A DNA stretch of 27,358 bases from an uncultured Clostridia bacterium (GCA_947383645.1 CANDEH010000022.1:1-27358); one strand, 5' to 3'. Shown: positions 14,960-23,848, counted from the first letter of the stretch. Program-made: numbers and translations. Notes: generated by a model from the sequence alone, not told the origin.

Positions 14960-16778
14960 CCTCACTCCCCCGAAAGTGCCGAAACACCGCCTCCGCCGCA
15001 TTCCTCGGCAATACCCGCGCCAGATCCTCCACCCCCGCCTCCCGGATGGCCTTCACGCTCTTAAACTCCTTCAGCAGCGCCTGCCGCCGGGCCGGCCCCA
15101 CGCCGGGGATGTCGTCCAGCGCCGACTTCCGCGCGCTCCGGGAGTGGCTCTCGTGGTGGTAGGTGATGGCGAAGCGGTGGGTCTCCTCCTGGATCTGGCC
15201 CACCAGGGCGAACACCGCCTGATTCTGGCGGATGCCGATCTCCCGGCCCTCCGGGGTCATCAGGGCCCGGGTGCGGTGGCGGTTGTCCTTCACCATGCCG
15301 AACACGGGGATACTGAGCCCAAACCGCTCCGTCACCCGCACCGCCACCTGGGCGTGGGTCTCGCCGCCGTCAATGAGGAGCACGTCGGGGAGGGGGGCGA
15401 ACTTCTCGTCGCCGTCCGCGTACCGCTGGAAGCGGCGGGTGAGCACCTCCTCCATGGAGCGGTAGTCGTCCGGGTGGTCCTCCACCGCCTTGATCTTAAA
15501 GCGGCGGTACTGGCTCCTGGCGGGCCTGGAGCCGTGGAACACGGTCATGGAGGCCACGATGTCGCTGCCGCCGGTATTGGAGATGTCGTAGGCCTCCATC
15601 CGCCGGGGTACCTCCGGGAGGCCCAGCATCTTGGTGAGGAGGGAGAGCGTCCGGTCCTCCCGCTCCTCCTTCGTGGTCTGGCGCTCCGCCTCCTCCCTGG
15701 CGTTCTGGGCGGCCATGGCCATCAGCTCCGCCTTCTCCCCCCGCTGGGGGACACCCACGCGGACCCTGTGGCCGGAGGCCTCGGTGAGCAGCTGGGCGAA
15801 GGCGTCCATGTCCTCGATCTCCATGGGGAGGAGAATCTCCCGGGGCAGGGCGGTGCGCTCACCGTAGTACTGCAAAAGCAGGGCTGCAAGCATCTCCCCC
15901 TCCTCCTCCTGGGCCGGGGCGGCAAACACCCGGGTCTCCCGGTAGATGAGCCGCCCCTGCTCATAGTGCAAAATGGCGTAGCAGCACCGTCCCCCCCGGT
16001 AGAGGCCCCACAGGTCCGTGTCCGCGCAGTGGGCGGCGATGACCTGCTGGCGCTTGCTCAATGTTTCGATGGCGCGAATCCGGTCCCGGAGCTCCGCCGC
16101 CCGCTCGAAGTGCAATTCCTCCGCGGCCCGCTCCATCTCCGCCTCCATCTCCGCCGTCACCTCACCGATCTTCCCGGTGAGCAGAAGCACCACCTGCTCA
16201 ATCCGCCGCCGGTACTCCGCCTCGTCGGGCACCCCCCGGCAGAAGCCGTCGCACCGGCCCATGTGGTGGTTGAGACAGGGCCGCTCCTTCCCGATGTCCC
16301 GGGGAAAGCGCTTGTTGCAGGCGGGGAGTTTTAAGGCGGTGAGCAGGGCGTCGATGGCGCTGCGGGTCTCGTAGCGCCCGCCGAAGGGCCCGAAGTACCG
16401 GGCCCCGTCCTGCTCCCGCTTGTGGGAGAGGGAGAACCGGGGATACCGCTCGGCGCTGAGGCGCACAAAGGGGTACCCCTTCCCGTCCTTCAGGAGGATG
16501 TTGTACCGGGGCATGTGCTGCTTGATGAGGGAGTTCTCCAGCACCAGGGCCTCGAACTCCGTCCGCACGATGATGGTGTCGAAGTCGTCCACCTGACTGA
16601 CCATCACCTGGGTCTTGAGATTGTGCCCATGCCCGGCCTGAAAGTACTGACTCACCCGGTTCTTCAGCCGCTTGGCCTTCCCCACATAGATGACCTCGTG
16701 GTTCTCGCTCTTCATCAGATAGACCCCCGGCGCCAGCGGCAGACTGTTGGCCTTGTCCAAAAGCTCCCCCCGTGTCAC
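14940..16778 (-). CDS. uvrC: UvrC, excinuclease ABC subunit C
   Basis: 612 residues, the normal length, from a GTG at 16776-16778 behind a GGAGAGGAGGG site. Residues 15-90 are the GIY-YIG nuclease domain (PGVYLMKS, VIYVGKAKRLKNRVSQYF), which makes the 3' incision. A UVR motif for UvrB contact lies near 200-235 (FERAAELRDRIRAIE). An RNase H-like 5' nuclease domain carries YDISNTGG near 395. Paired helix-hairpin-helix motifs end the chain (DDIPGVGPARRQALL). It performs the dual incision of nucleotide excision repair with UvrA and UvrB, neither of which is in the window. Confidence 0.96.
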   Translation of the reverse strand: MTRGELLDKANSLPLAPGVYLMKSENHEVIYVGKAKRLKNRVSQYFQAGHGHNLKTQVMVSQVDDFDTIIVRTEFEALVLENSLIKQHMPRYNILLKDGKGYPFVRLSAERYPRFSLSHKREQDGARYFGPFGGRYETRSAIDALLTALKLPACNKRFPRDIGKERPCLNHHMGRCDGFCRGVPDEAEYRRRIEQVVLLLTGKIGEVTAEMEAEMERAAEELHFERAAELRDRIRAIETLSKRQQVIAAHCADTDLWGLYRGGRCCYAILHYEQGRLIYRETRVFAAPAQEEEGEMLAALLLQYYGERTALPREILLPMEIEDMDAFAQLLTEASGHRVRVGVPQRGEKAELMAMAAQNAREEAERQTTKEEREDRTLSLLTKMLGLPEVPRRMEAYDISNTGGSDIVASMTVFHGSRPARSQYRRFKIKAVEDHPDDYRSMEEVLTRRFQRYADGDEKFAPLPDVLLIDGGETHAQVAVRVTERFGLSIPVFGMVKDNRHRTRALMTPEGREIGIRQNQAVFALVGQIQEETHRFAITYHHESHSRSARKSALDDIPGVGPARRQALLKEFKSVKAIREAGVEDLARVLPRNAAEAVFRHFRGSEEIGDRR

Positions 16779-16789
16779 GGCCTGTCCCT

Positions 16790-17130
16790 CCTCTCCTGCA
16801 AAATCGTCCTGGCTTCCCCTTCCTCAGCGGGCGCACAATACCCGCAAAGGGTACGCCGCATCTGCAAAAAGCCGCCAACAGCTGCGCAGTGTGCGCCCCT
16901 ACATGGGACGCAGAGCAATCCCCCCGCCGAATTTGCGGTCTCAACCGCAAAGAGCCCCTCGGGAGAGTTTGCGGCGCGCACGCCGCAAATAATCTAAAAT
17001 CATTTTTTCCGGAAACCGCGTTTTCGGAAAAAATACTGCTCGCCCTGCGCAGTGTGCGAGCGTAAGCGAGTGCGCGGAGCAGGGCGCAATCCCCTCGATT
17101 GAAAGCCCAGCGAAGCGGGTTTCAATCGAA
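16790..17130. repeat. Hairpin-dense intergenic region with partial repeat sequence
   Basis: Several hairpins lie in series: 16932-16951 (TTTGCGGT/ACCGCAAA), 16968-16989 (TTTGCGGCG/CGCCGCAAA), about 17002-17033 (ATTTTTTCCG-type arms flanked by A/T runs, able to act as a terminator both ways), and about 17096-17131 (TCGATTGAAA/TTTCAATCGA). The stretch 16843-16900 resembles the interior of the MITE at 17936-18155 (ACCCGCAA-GGGTACGC and GCCGCCAAC blocks). No gene is supported. Confidence 0.6.
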
Positions 17131-17230
17131 ATAAATAGTTAGGCGGCTCCACTCGATCACGCAAAAACCATGACCTGTGAAACCGCCCGCCTATGTGTCA
17201 TCATCACAATCTTCGTATTGCACAAATCCT

Positions 17231-17494
17231 TTACTCACCGAAACCGTTGTTAATCAGTTCCGCCAGAGCCTCCACGGCCTCCTTCTCGTCGCTGCCATCC
17301 GCAATCAGGGTGATGGTAGTCCCCTTCACGATGCCCAGGGACAGAACGCCCAACAGGCTCTTGGCATTGACTCGTCGCTCATCCTTCTCAACCCAGATGC
17401 CGCTCTTAAACTCGTTTGCCTTGCGAATGAAGAAGGTCGCAGGACGCGCCTGCAAGCCGACTTCGCTGTGAATGGTGACTTCCTGCGTATACAT
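17231..17494 (-). CDS. crh: Crh-like HPr paralogue (Gln15, Ser46)
   Basis: 87 residues from the ATG at 17492-17494 with AAGGAG upstream; a TTG two codons earlier is not preferred. The HPr fold is complete in length. The phospho-carrier histidine is replaced: the motif reads VGLQARPA with glutamine at residue 15, as in Bacillus Crh, instead of GLHARPA. The regulatory serine is present at residue 46 in NAKSLLGVLSL. Such a protein cannot carry PTS phosphate but could be phosphorylated on Ser46 by HPr kinase and act as a CcpA co-effector, or play another regulatory role. This assignment is from residues seen here; the partner proteins are not in the window. It is monocistronic with its own promoter. 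Confidence 0.88.
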   Translation of the reverse strand: MYTQEVTIHSEVGLQARPATFFIRKANEFKSGIWVEKDERRVNAKSLLGVLSLGIVKGTTITLIADGSDEKEAVEALAELINNGFGE

Positions 17495-17530
17495 AGACAA
17501 TTCTCCTTCAACACAATAAAGTTTATACTA

Positions 17531-17559
17531 AAGATATCAAATTTGCGTTCTTCCGTCAA
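17531..17559 (-). promoter_or_regulatory. Promoter of the Crh-like gene
   Basis: On the minus strand TTGACG (17554-17559), 17 bases, TATCTT (17531-17536), about 35 bases before the start codon. Confidence 0.7.
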
Positions 17560-17796
17560 TAAGGAATTTGCATAAAGTTCAACGTTTTTCCGTTCCCGTA
17601 CAGAAATATTTCCAGCAGAACCTACAATCTGCAAGGGATTCAGGCCTCAACCCCCCTCTTATTCCACCGTTTGTTCTACCATTTTTGATTTTGCCGGGCG
17701 GACAGATGATTTCGGGACGTATTCGCTCCGCGGTCAAATGTACGTGAAATATGCCTTTTCCTTCCTGCGCGGCGGAGGAGAACATCCGACTTTTGG

Positions 17797-17832
17797 GTAT
17801 TATTTCCGCATTTTAAAATTTGGAAATAATAC
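17797..17832. promoter_or_regulatory. Long AT-rich inverted repeat (possible operator or hairpin)
   Basis: GTATTATTTCC (17797-17807) and GGAAATAATAC (17822-17832) are perfect inverted copies around a 14-base centre that itself contains ATTTTAAAAT. It sits in the middle of a 660-base gene-free stretch. Another hairpin (GCCGC/GCGGC inside TTTTGAT/ATCAAAA arms) follows at about 17848-17880. Confidence 0.4.
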
Positions 17833-17935
17833 ATTTGATGCGCGCCGTTTTGATCGCCGCTGCAAGCGGCAATCAAAACATGCGGCAGTCACGTCCAGCC
17901 TCTTTCCTATTGGAAGCAATCGCTTCCCCACCCGT

Positions 17936-18155
17936 TTATAGTCGACACACTTGAAAATCGGCAAAGTTCGGCGGGAAAAATGCGGTGTGTCCTGCGTTGT
18001 ACCCGCAAGGGGTACGCCTCATCCGTAAGGCGGCAGAGCCGCCAACGGCTGAGCAGTCGTCCTTGGCGGGCGTCAGCCCGCCTGCGTCCTCCGCCTTGCC
18101 ACGCCGCATTTTTCCTCGTCTCCTTTTTACTGATTCTCAAGCGTGTCGACTATAA
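17936..18155. mobile_element. MITE-like element with about 50-bp terminal inverted repeats
   Basis: Both ends begin TTATAGTCGACAC followed by (A/G)CTTGA(A/G)AATC, then after a variable gap GGAAAAATGCGG(T/C)GTG, giving imperfect terminal inverted repeats of roughly 50 bases. The interior holds nested palindromes (GTACCC/GGGTAC, GGCGG/CCGCC, GGCGGGC/GCCCGCC) and no gene. The right end is 3 bases from the mutS2 stop codon. The size of about 220 bases and lack of coding sequence fit a non-autonomous element. Confidence 0.7.
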
Positions 18156-18158
18156 CAC

Positions 18159-20543
18159 TTACTTCAGCTCCACAATGGTGACGCCGTCCTCCCCCTCGCC
18201 GTAGCGGCCCAGGCGGAAGGACTTCACCGCGCTGTGGCGGCGGAGGATCTGGTGGACGCCCTTGCGCAATGCGCCGGTGCCCTTGCCGTGGATGATGCTC
18301 ACGGTATTTAGTTTACCCATCTGGGCGGTGTCAATAAACTGGTTGACCACCGCCTCCGCCTCGTCGGTCATCATGCCCCGGATGTCGAGCTCGTTTTTGG
18401 CGGCGGCGGCGCGGCTGTGGGCCTGGACGCGGACCATCTGCTGCCTCACCTGGCGCTGGGCGGCGGCCTCGGCCTCCTCGATCAGGCGGACGCCGTCGGC
18501 CTTGATGGTCATCTTCATGCTCCCCGCCTGGAGCTGGAGCTTGTTCCCGTCCACGGAGAGGACCGTGGCCCGGGTCCTGGCCCCGGGGAGCTCCACGATG
18601 TCCCCCTTCCGGATGGGGCGGCTGGGGGCGGGGATGGGCTCCGGGGGCAGGGCGACGCGGAGGCTCTCCTCCATGGCGTTCAGCTCGCCGCGGATGGCGG
18701 AGCGGGCGTCGTTGATCCCCTGCCAGTCCTGGCCCTTTTGCTGCTGTTTCCTGAGGGCGTCCAGCTCGGCGAAGATGGCGTCGGCGCTCTCCCGGGCCTC
18801 CCGGACGATGCGGCGGGCCTCCGCCTCGCCGCGGCTTCTGGCGTTCTCCTTGGCCCGTTCCATCTGCTCCCGGAACTCCCGGGCCCGGCGGGCGTCCTCC
18901 TCCCGCTGCGTCCGCAGGCGCTCCGCCTCGTCCTGGTCGTGCTCCAGGCGCTGGCGCTTCTGCTCCAGCTGGGTCAAGACCTCCTCAAAGCGGACGGACT
19001 CGCTGTCCATCTGCTGCCGGGCGGTCTCAATAATCTCCTCGCCCAGGCCCAGGCGCTGGGAGATGGCGAAGGCGTTGGACTTGCCGGGGATGCCGATCAG
19101 GAGCTTGTAGGTGGGGCGCAATGTCTCCACGTCGAACTCGCAGGAGGCGTTCTCCACCCCGTCTGTGGTCATGGCGAAGGTTTTCAGCTCCGCGTAGTGG
19201 GTGGTGGCGGCGATCCTCGCTCCGGCGGCGCGGACGTGGGTGATGATGGCGATGGCCAGGGCGGCCCCCTCCACCGGGTCCGTGCCGGCCCCCAGCTCGT
19301 CGAAGAGGACCAGGGTATGGCGGTCGGCCTCCTTCAGTATACGGACGATGTTTGTCATGTGTGCCGAGAAGGTGGACAGGCTCTGCTCGATGCTCTGCTC
19401 GTCGCCGATGTCCGCCAGCACCCGGTGGTAGACGCTGACGGCGCTGCCCGCGGCGGCGGGGATCTGGAGGCCGCACTGGGCCATCAGGGTGAGCAGGCCC
19501 AGAGTCTTGAGGCTCACCGTCTTGCCGCCGGTGTTGGGTCCGGTAATCACCAAGGTGTCAAACCGGCCCCCCAGCTCGATGTCGATGGGCACCGCTTTGG
19601 CGCTGTCCAGGAGGGGGTGGCGGGCTTTTCGGAGCGCTATGCTCCCGGTCTCCCGGACCTCCGGTCGGGAGGCGTCCAGCTTGTAGCTCAGCTGGGCCTT
19701 GGCGAAGAGCACGTCCAGGTGGACCAGGGCGTCGTAGTCGCAGAGGATGTCGTTCTGGTACTTGGCCGCCTCGGCGCTGAGGGCGGAGAGGATGCGCTGG
19801 ATCTCCTTCTCCTCCTTGGCCTCCAGCTCCTTGAGCTCGTTGTTGGCCTGGACCACGCCCATGGGCTCCACGAACAGCGTGGCCCCGGAGGAGGAGGTGT
19901 CGTGGACCAGCCCCGGCAGATCCCCCCGGTGCTCGGCCTTCACCGGCACCACGAAGCGGCCCCCGCGCATGGTGATGATGGACTCCTGCAAAACCTTGCC
20001 GTAGGAGGGGGAGGAGATGATCCGCTGGAGAATCTGCCGGCCCTTGGCCGCCGCCGAGCGCTTGTGCCGGCGGATGTCGGCCAGCTCCGGGCTGGCGCTG
20101 TCGGCGATCTCGTCCTCGTCCAGAATGGAGGTAAAGATCTTCTCCTCCAGAAACTTGTTGCCATGGAGGCAGCGAAACAGGTGGTCGATGGCGGTGGAGG
20201 CGCTGGCGTCGTCGTTGAAGTACTCCCGCACCCGGCGGGCGCAGCGGAGCATCCCGGCGATGAGCAGCAGCTCCCGGGTGTTCAGAACGCCCCCGTGGTC
20301 CGCCCGGGCCAGGGGGTCCGCCACCCGCCTCAGCCCCGAGAAGTTGGGGCTGCCGTGGAGGGCGGCCATGGACTTGGCGGCCTCGGTCTGGTCCTGAAGG
20401 AGGAGCACCTCCGCCGCCTCGGTCTCCGGCCGGAGCTTCCGGCAGCGGTCCTTGGCCTCGTCGCTGACGGCCTGGGCGCTGAGCAGCTCCAAGACGGCGG
20501 GCAGCTCCAGGGTTCGGATGGATTTTTCAAATAGTTCACTCAT
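18159..20543 (-). CDS. mutS2: MutS2, Smr-domain MutS paralogue
   Basis: 794 residues, the family's usual length. A MutS core lacks the mismatch-reading domain. The ATPase has Walker A GPNTGGKT (335-342) and a Walker B-type VLFDELGAGTDP segment. A long charged coiled coil follows (about 520-640), with a KOW-like GDIVELPGARTRATVLSV segment and a C-terminal Smr nuclease domain (ELDIRGM, IIHGKGTGALRKGV). Such proteins suppress recombination and/or rescue collided ribosomes. The ATG follows AAGGAAAAAAACT. The gene is 25 bases downstream of degV and presumably shares its promoter. Confidence 0.95.
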   Translation of the reverse strand: MSELFEKSIRTLELPAVLELLSAQAVSDEAKDRCRKLRPETEAAEVLLLQDQTEAAKSMAALHGSPNFSGLRRVADPLARADHGGVLNTRELLLIAGMLRCARRVREYFNDDASASTAIDHLFRCLHGNKFLEEKIFTSILDEDEIADSASPELADIRRHKRSAAAKGRQILQRIISSPSYGKVLQESIITMRGGRFVVPVKAEHRGDLPGLVHDTSSSGATLFVEPMGVVQANNELKELEAKEEKEIQRILSALSAEAAKYQNDILCDYDALVHLDVLFAKAQLSYKLDASRPEVRETGSIALRKARHPLLDSAKAVPIDIELGGRFDTLVITGPNTGGKTVSLKTLGLLTLMAQCGLQIPAAAGSAVSVYHRVLADIGDEQSIEQSLSTFSAHMTNIVRILKEADRHTLVLFDELGAGTDPVEGAALAIAIITHVRAAGARIAATTHYAELKTFAMTTDGVENASCEFDVETLRPTYKLLIGIPGKSNAFAISQRLGLGEEIIETARQQMDSESVRFEEVLTQLEQKRQRLEHDQDEAERLRTQREEDARRAREFREQMERAKENARSRGEAEARRIVREARESADAIFAELDALRKQQQKGQDWQGINDARSAIRGELNAMEESLRVALPPEPIPAPSRPIRKGDIVELPGARTRATVLSVDGNKLQLQAGSMKMTIKADGVRLIEEAEAAAQRQVRQQMVRVQAHSRAAAAKNELDIRGMMTDEAEAVVNQFIDTAQMGKLNTVSIIHGKGTGALRKGVHQILRRHSAVKSFRLGRYGEGEDGVTIVELK

Positions 20544-20568
20544 AGTTTTTTTCCTTATCAGGCGGTGT

Positions 20569-21459
20569 CTAAGCCCGCTTCAAGAGTCCGATGCCGATGG
20601 GGTGGGGGCCGGTGTGCACGCCGATGGTGACGCTGATGTGGAAGTCCCCCAGGCGCTCCCAGGGGCGGCCCAGGTCCGAGAGCAGCTCCGCCGCCCGGTC
20701 GTTGAAGGCGGCGTACTCCGCCTGGTCATAGCCGTAGCCGGTGGCGATGTCATAGCGCTCCAGGTCGATGCGCTCTTTCGCCACATACTCCCGAAACAGC
20801 TCCAGGCACCGCTGGACGGACTTCTTCCTCCCCCGGACAAGGCCCGCGCTGTAGAGGTCGCAGTCCCGGTACTCGATCATGGGCTTGAGCTGGAGCACCG
20901 TCCCCGTGGCGGCGGCGGCCTTGCCGATGCGCCCGCCGTGGCTGAGGTAGTCTAAATCGTTGGTGGTGAAGAAGATGCGCCCGGTGCTCCGCACGGCCTC
21001 CAGCCGGGGGACGGCCTCCTCCAACGTCAGATCCTGGTCCCGGAGGAGCACCGCCTGGCGGACCAGGAGGCCCTGGAGCACGGTGGCAAGCTGGGAGTCC
21101 ATCACGTGAATCTTGGCCCGGGGGAACTCCTCCTGCATCATGGCGGCGGCGTTGACGGCGGTCTGGCAGGAGCCGGAGAAGGCGCCGTTGAGGCAGATGC
21201 ACAGCACCGGCAGCCCCTTCTTCACCGGCCCGCAGAAGGCCGCGCCGTAGTCGTACAGGGTGGGCATGGAGGTCTTGGGATAGCACCCCGGCCGGTCCAC
21301 CAGAGTCTGATAGAACTCCTCCGCGGAGATATCCCGCCCCTCCCGGCGGTAGGTCTCACCGTCAAAGGAGACGTAGAAGGGCACCATGTGGATGCCCCAG
21401 CGCTGAATCAGCTCCGGGGGGATGTCGCAGGAACTGTCGCTGACGATCTGGAATTTCAT
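20569..21459 (-). CDS. DegV-family fatty acid-binding protein
   Basis: 296 residues from the ATG at 21457-21459, preceded by AAAGGAGCC; longer in-frame starts upstream lie across the promoter. The N-terminus IVSDSSCDIP and the central SGSCQTAVNAA, DSQLAT and YLSHGGRIGKA segments are typical of DegV (FakB-like) proteins. These hold a fatty acid for phosphorylation by FakA or have a related lipid-carrier role in the cytoplasm. No fakA is adjacent. It is the first gene of a two-gene unit with mutS2. Confidence 0.92.
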   Translation of the reverse strand: MKFQIVSDSSCDIPPELIQRWGIHMVPFYVSFDGETYRREGRDISAEEFYQTLVDRPGCYPKTSMPTLYDYGAAFCGPVKKGLPVLCICLNGAFSGSCQTAVNAAAMMQEEFPRAKIHVMDSQLATVLQGLLVRQAVLLRDQDLTLEEAVPRLEAVRSTGRIFFTTNDLDYLSHGGRIGKAAAATGTVLQLKPMIEYRDCDLYSAGLVRGRKKSVQRCLELFREYVAKERIDLERYDIATGYGYDQAEYAAFNDRAAELLSDLGRPWERLGDFHISVTIGVHTGPHPIGIGLLKRA

Positions 21460-21541
21460 AGGGCTCCTTTCTGCATACGGACAAGGGGGAGGGCGAAGAG
21501 CCGCCCCGGCCTCTGTCGCCGGGTGGTAAATATTATAGCGT

Positions 21542-21570
21542 ATTATAGCGGATTTTTTTGACAGATGCAA
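21542..21570 (-). promoter_or_regulatory. Promoter of the degV-mutS2 operon
   Basis: On the minus strand TTGCAT (21565-21570), 17 bases, TATAAT (21542-21547). A second TATAAT follows at 21532-21537 as a direct 10-bp repeat (CGCTATAATA type), which may give an alternative start. Confidence 0.75.
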
Positions 21571-21729
21571 GGGGTTAAAAGGGGGCGGCACGCAGCTGCC
21601 TATGCGGATGGAGAGAAAAATTTTGCCTGACAAAGCGAAAAATGGAAGAAAGCCCGGCGGATCGCGGAGGCGTTTTGTCCGGAGGGCCGCAGAAGAGCGC
21701 CGGGCGGGGCTCCGCCGCGCATATTCCCT

Positions 21730-21758
21730 TTGCTTTTTCCCCATACTTGCAGTAAAAT
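21730..21758 (+). promoter_or_regulatory. Promoter of nadE
   Basis: TTGCTT (21730-21735), 17-base spacer, TAAAAT (21753-21758), about 40 bases before the chosen start codon. Confidence 0.6.
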
Positions 21759-21796
21759 ATCACCAGACAAAAATCCCAACAAGGAGGAACAAACAG

Positions 21797-23722
21797 ATGA
21801 AGGACGGTTTTGTCAAAGTCGCCGCCGGTACGCCCAAGATCAGAGTCGCCGACTGCCGCTACAACGCGGAGCAGATTTTCACCCTCATGCGCCGGGCGGA
21901 CGCCGAGGGCGTCCGGGTTCTCTGCCTGCCGGAGCTGTGCGTCACCGGCTACACCTGCGAGGATCTCTTTCTTCAGGACACCCTCCTCCGCGGCGCTGAG
22001 GAGGGGCTTATGACCATCCTCCGCGCCACGCGGAACCTGGACATGGTGGCCGCCATAGGTCTCCCCGTGCGCTGCAACAACAAACTGTATAACTGCGCCG
22101 CCGTAATACACAAGGGAGTAATTCTGGGGCTGGTCCCCAAGTGCCACATCCCCGGCTACGGCGAGTTCTATGAGAGCCGCTGGTTCACCTCCGGGGAGGA
22201 GCTGAGCGAGACGGATTTTTCCATCCCCTTTGCCGGACAGGAGAGTGTGGACTTCTCCCCCGCCCAGGTCTTCCGCTGCGCGGCTCTGCCGGAGCTGATG
22301 ATCGGCGTGGAGATCTGCGAGGACCTGTGGGTGCCGGCCCCCCCCTCCGCCCGGCTGGCCGCCGAGGGGGCCACCCTGATTCTGAACCTCTCCGCCAGCG
22401 ACGAGGTGGTCGGCAAGGCGGACTACCGCCGCTCCCTGGTGGCGGGACAGTCCGGCCGTCTGGTCTGCGGCTACCTCTACGCCGACGCCGGCGAGGGGGA
22501 GTCCTCCACGGATCTGGTGTTTGCCGGCCACTGCCTCATCGCCGAAAACGGCGCCATTCTGGCGGAGCGCCGCTTTGCCGGCGGCCTGACAATCAGCGAA
22601 ATAGACGTCCACCGGCTGTGCTATGAGCGGCGGCGGATGTCCACCTTCCCGCCCAGAAGCATGGGCGTCTACCCCAACTGCTTCGACATGGCCCTCAGCG
22701 ATACGGTGCTCACCCGCCATCTCTCCCCCACCCCCTTCGTCCCCGAGGAGGCCGGCGGCCGGGCGGAGCGGTGCAGCGAGATCCTCTACATTGCGGCGCT
22801 GGGGCTGAAAAAGCGCATGGAGCACACCGGAGCCAAAACCGCGGTGGTAGGGCTCTCCGGCGGACTGGACTCCACGCTGGCCATTCTGATTACCGCCGTC
22901 ACCATGGGGATGCTGGGCCGTCCGGCCTCGGACATCCTGGCGGTGACCATGCCCTGCTTTGGCACGACTGACCGCACCCGGGACAACGCGGTGGAGCTGG
23001 CGGAGCGGCTGGGGGCCACCCTCAAGCGCATTGACATTGGCCAGGCGGTCAGGCAGCACTTTAAAGATATCGGTCAGAGCATGGAGAACCAGGATGTGAC
23101 CTTTGAGAACGCCCAGGCCCGGGAGCGGACCCAGGTGCTCATGGACGTGGCCAACCAGACCGGGGGGCTGGTGATCGGCACGGGGGATCTCAGCGAGCTG
23201 GCCCTGGGCTGGGCCACCTACAACGGCGACCACATGAGCATGTACAGCGTCAACGCCTCCATCCCCAAGACGCTGGTGCGGCATCTGGTGTCCTATGTGG
23301 CCGGGGACAAGGCGGAGGAGGACAAGCGCCTCTCCGTGGTGCTGGAGGACATTCTGGACACCCCGGTCTCCCCGGAGCTGCTGCCGGCCATCGAGGGCCG
23401 GATCGCCCAGAGGACGGAGGACCTGGTGGGGCCCTACGAGCTCCACGACTTCTTCCTCTACTACGCCATCCGCTGGGGGTTCCCCCCCCGGAAGGTGTTC
23501 CGTCTGGCGGAGCACGCCCTGGGCCGCCGCTACGACCGGGGGACAATTTTGAAGTGGGAGAAGAATTTCTACCGCCGCTTCTTTGCCCAGCAGTTCAAGC
23601 GGAGCTGTCTCCCCGACGGCCCCAAGGTGGGGAGCGTCACCCTGAGCCCCCGGGGGGACTGGCGTATGCCCAGCGACGCCGTGGCGGCGCTGTGGCTGAG
23701 CGAGATGGAGGAGATGGAGTAG
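21797..23722 (+). CDS. nadE: Glutamine-dependent NAD+ synthetase
   Basis: 641 residues from the ATG at 21797 with AAGGAGG at good spacing; the open frame extends further upstream across the promoter. Residues 1-290 are a nitrilase-type glutaminase with catalytic E46, K115 and C174 (LPELCVTGY, VPKCHIPGYGE, VEICEDLWV). Residues 320-641 are the synthetase with the ATP-binding SGGLDS (354-359). It makes NAD+ from nicotinate adenine dinucleotide, with ammonia channelled from glutamine. The two-domain form is usual in many Clostridia. Single gene with its own terminator. Confidence 0.96.
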   Translation: MKDGFVKVAAGTPKIRVADCRYNAEQIFTLMRRADAEGVRVLCLPELCVTGYTCEDLFLQDTLLRGAEEGLMTILRATRNLDMVAAIGLPVRCNNKLYNCAAVIHKGVILGLVPKCHIPGYGEFYESRWFTSGEELSETDFSIPFAGQESVDFSPAQVFRCAALPELMIGVEICEDLWVPAPPSARLAAEGATLILNLSASDEVVGKADYRRSLVAGQSGRLVCGYLYADAGEGESSTDLVFAGHCLIAENGAILAERRFAGGLTISEIDVHRLCYERRRMSTFPPRSMGVYPNCFDMALSDTVLTRHLSPTPFVPEEAGGRAERCSEILYIAALGLKKRMEHTGAKTAVVGLSGGLDSTLAILITAVTMGMLGRPASDILAVTMPCFGTTDRTRDNAVELAERLGATLKRIDIGQAVRQHFKDIGQSMENQDVTFENAQARERTQVLMDVANQTGGLVIGTGDLSELALGWATYNGDHMSMYSVNASIPKTLVRHLVSYVAGDKAEEDKRLSVVLEDILDTPVSPELLPAIEGRIAQRTEDLVGPYELHDFFLYYAIRWGFPPRKVFRLAEHALGRRYDRGTILKWEKNFYRRFFAQQFKRSCLPDGPKVGSVTLSPRGDWRMPSDAVAALWLSEMEEME

Positions 23723-23736
23723 GCGCCCGGCGGGCC

Positions 23737-23780
23737 GTATCGCCCCCCAATTTGTCAGATTGGGGGGCGATACCTCTTTT
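23737..23780 (+). terminator. Rho-independent terminator of nadE
   Basis: A 15-bp perfect stem (23737-23751 with 23759-23773) and 7-base loop is followed by CTCTTTT. It begins 14 bases after the stop codon. Confidence 0.88.
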
Positions 23781-23819
23781 GGCGCCCCGCCCCGGCGGAG
23801 GCAGGCCCCGCGTCAGGAT

Positions 23820-23848
23820 TTGCCTTTTCCCACAATCTGTGATATATT
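23820..23848 (+). promoter_or_regulatory. Promoter of the lspA-rluD operon
   Basis: TTGCCT (23820-23825), 17-base spacer, TATATT (23843-23848). It gives a leader of roughly 140 bases before lspA. Confidence 0.6.

Noticed and set aside
13698..16334. 878-codon plus-strand frame opposite the folate fusion and uvrC
   Set aside because: Low-complexity Pro/Leu/His sequence. Both minus-strand genes have unmistakable motifs and ribosome sites.
16779..18158. Possible tRNA or small RNA genes in the two large gaps
   Set aside because: The hairpins do not make a cloverleaf, and no T-loop or anticodon pattern was found. They are better explained as repeats and palindromes.
18417..20534. 705-codon plus-strand frame opposite mutS2
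   Set aside because: Antisense shadow of a GC-rich gene with no recognisable domain.
21575..23515. 646-codon minus-strand frame opposite nadE
   Set aside because: No domain, and nadE has all catalytic residues on the plus strand.
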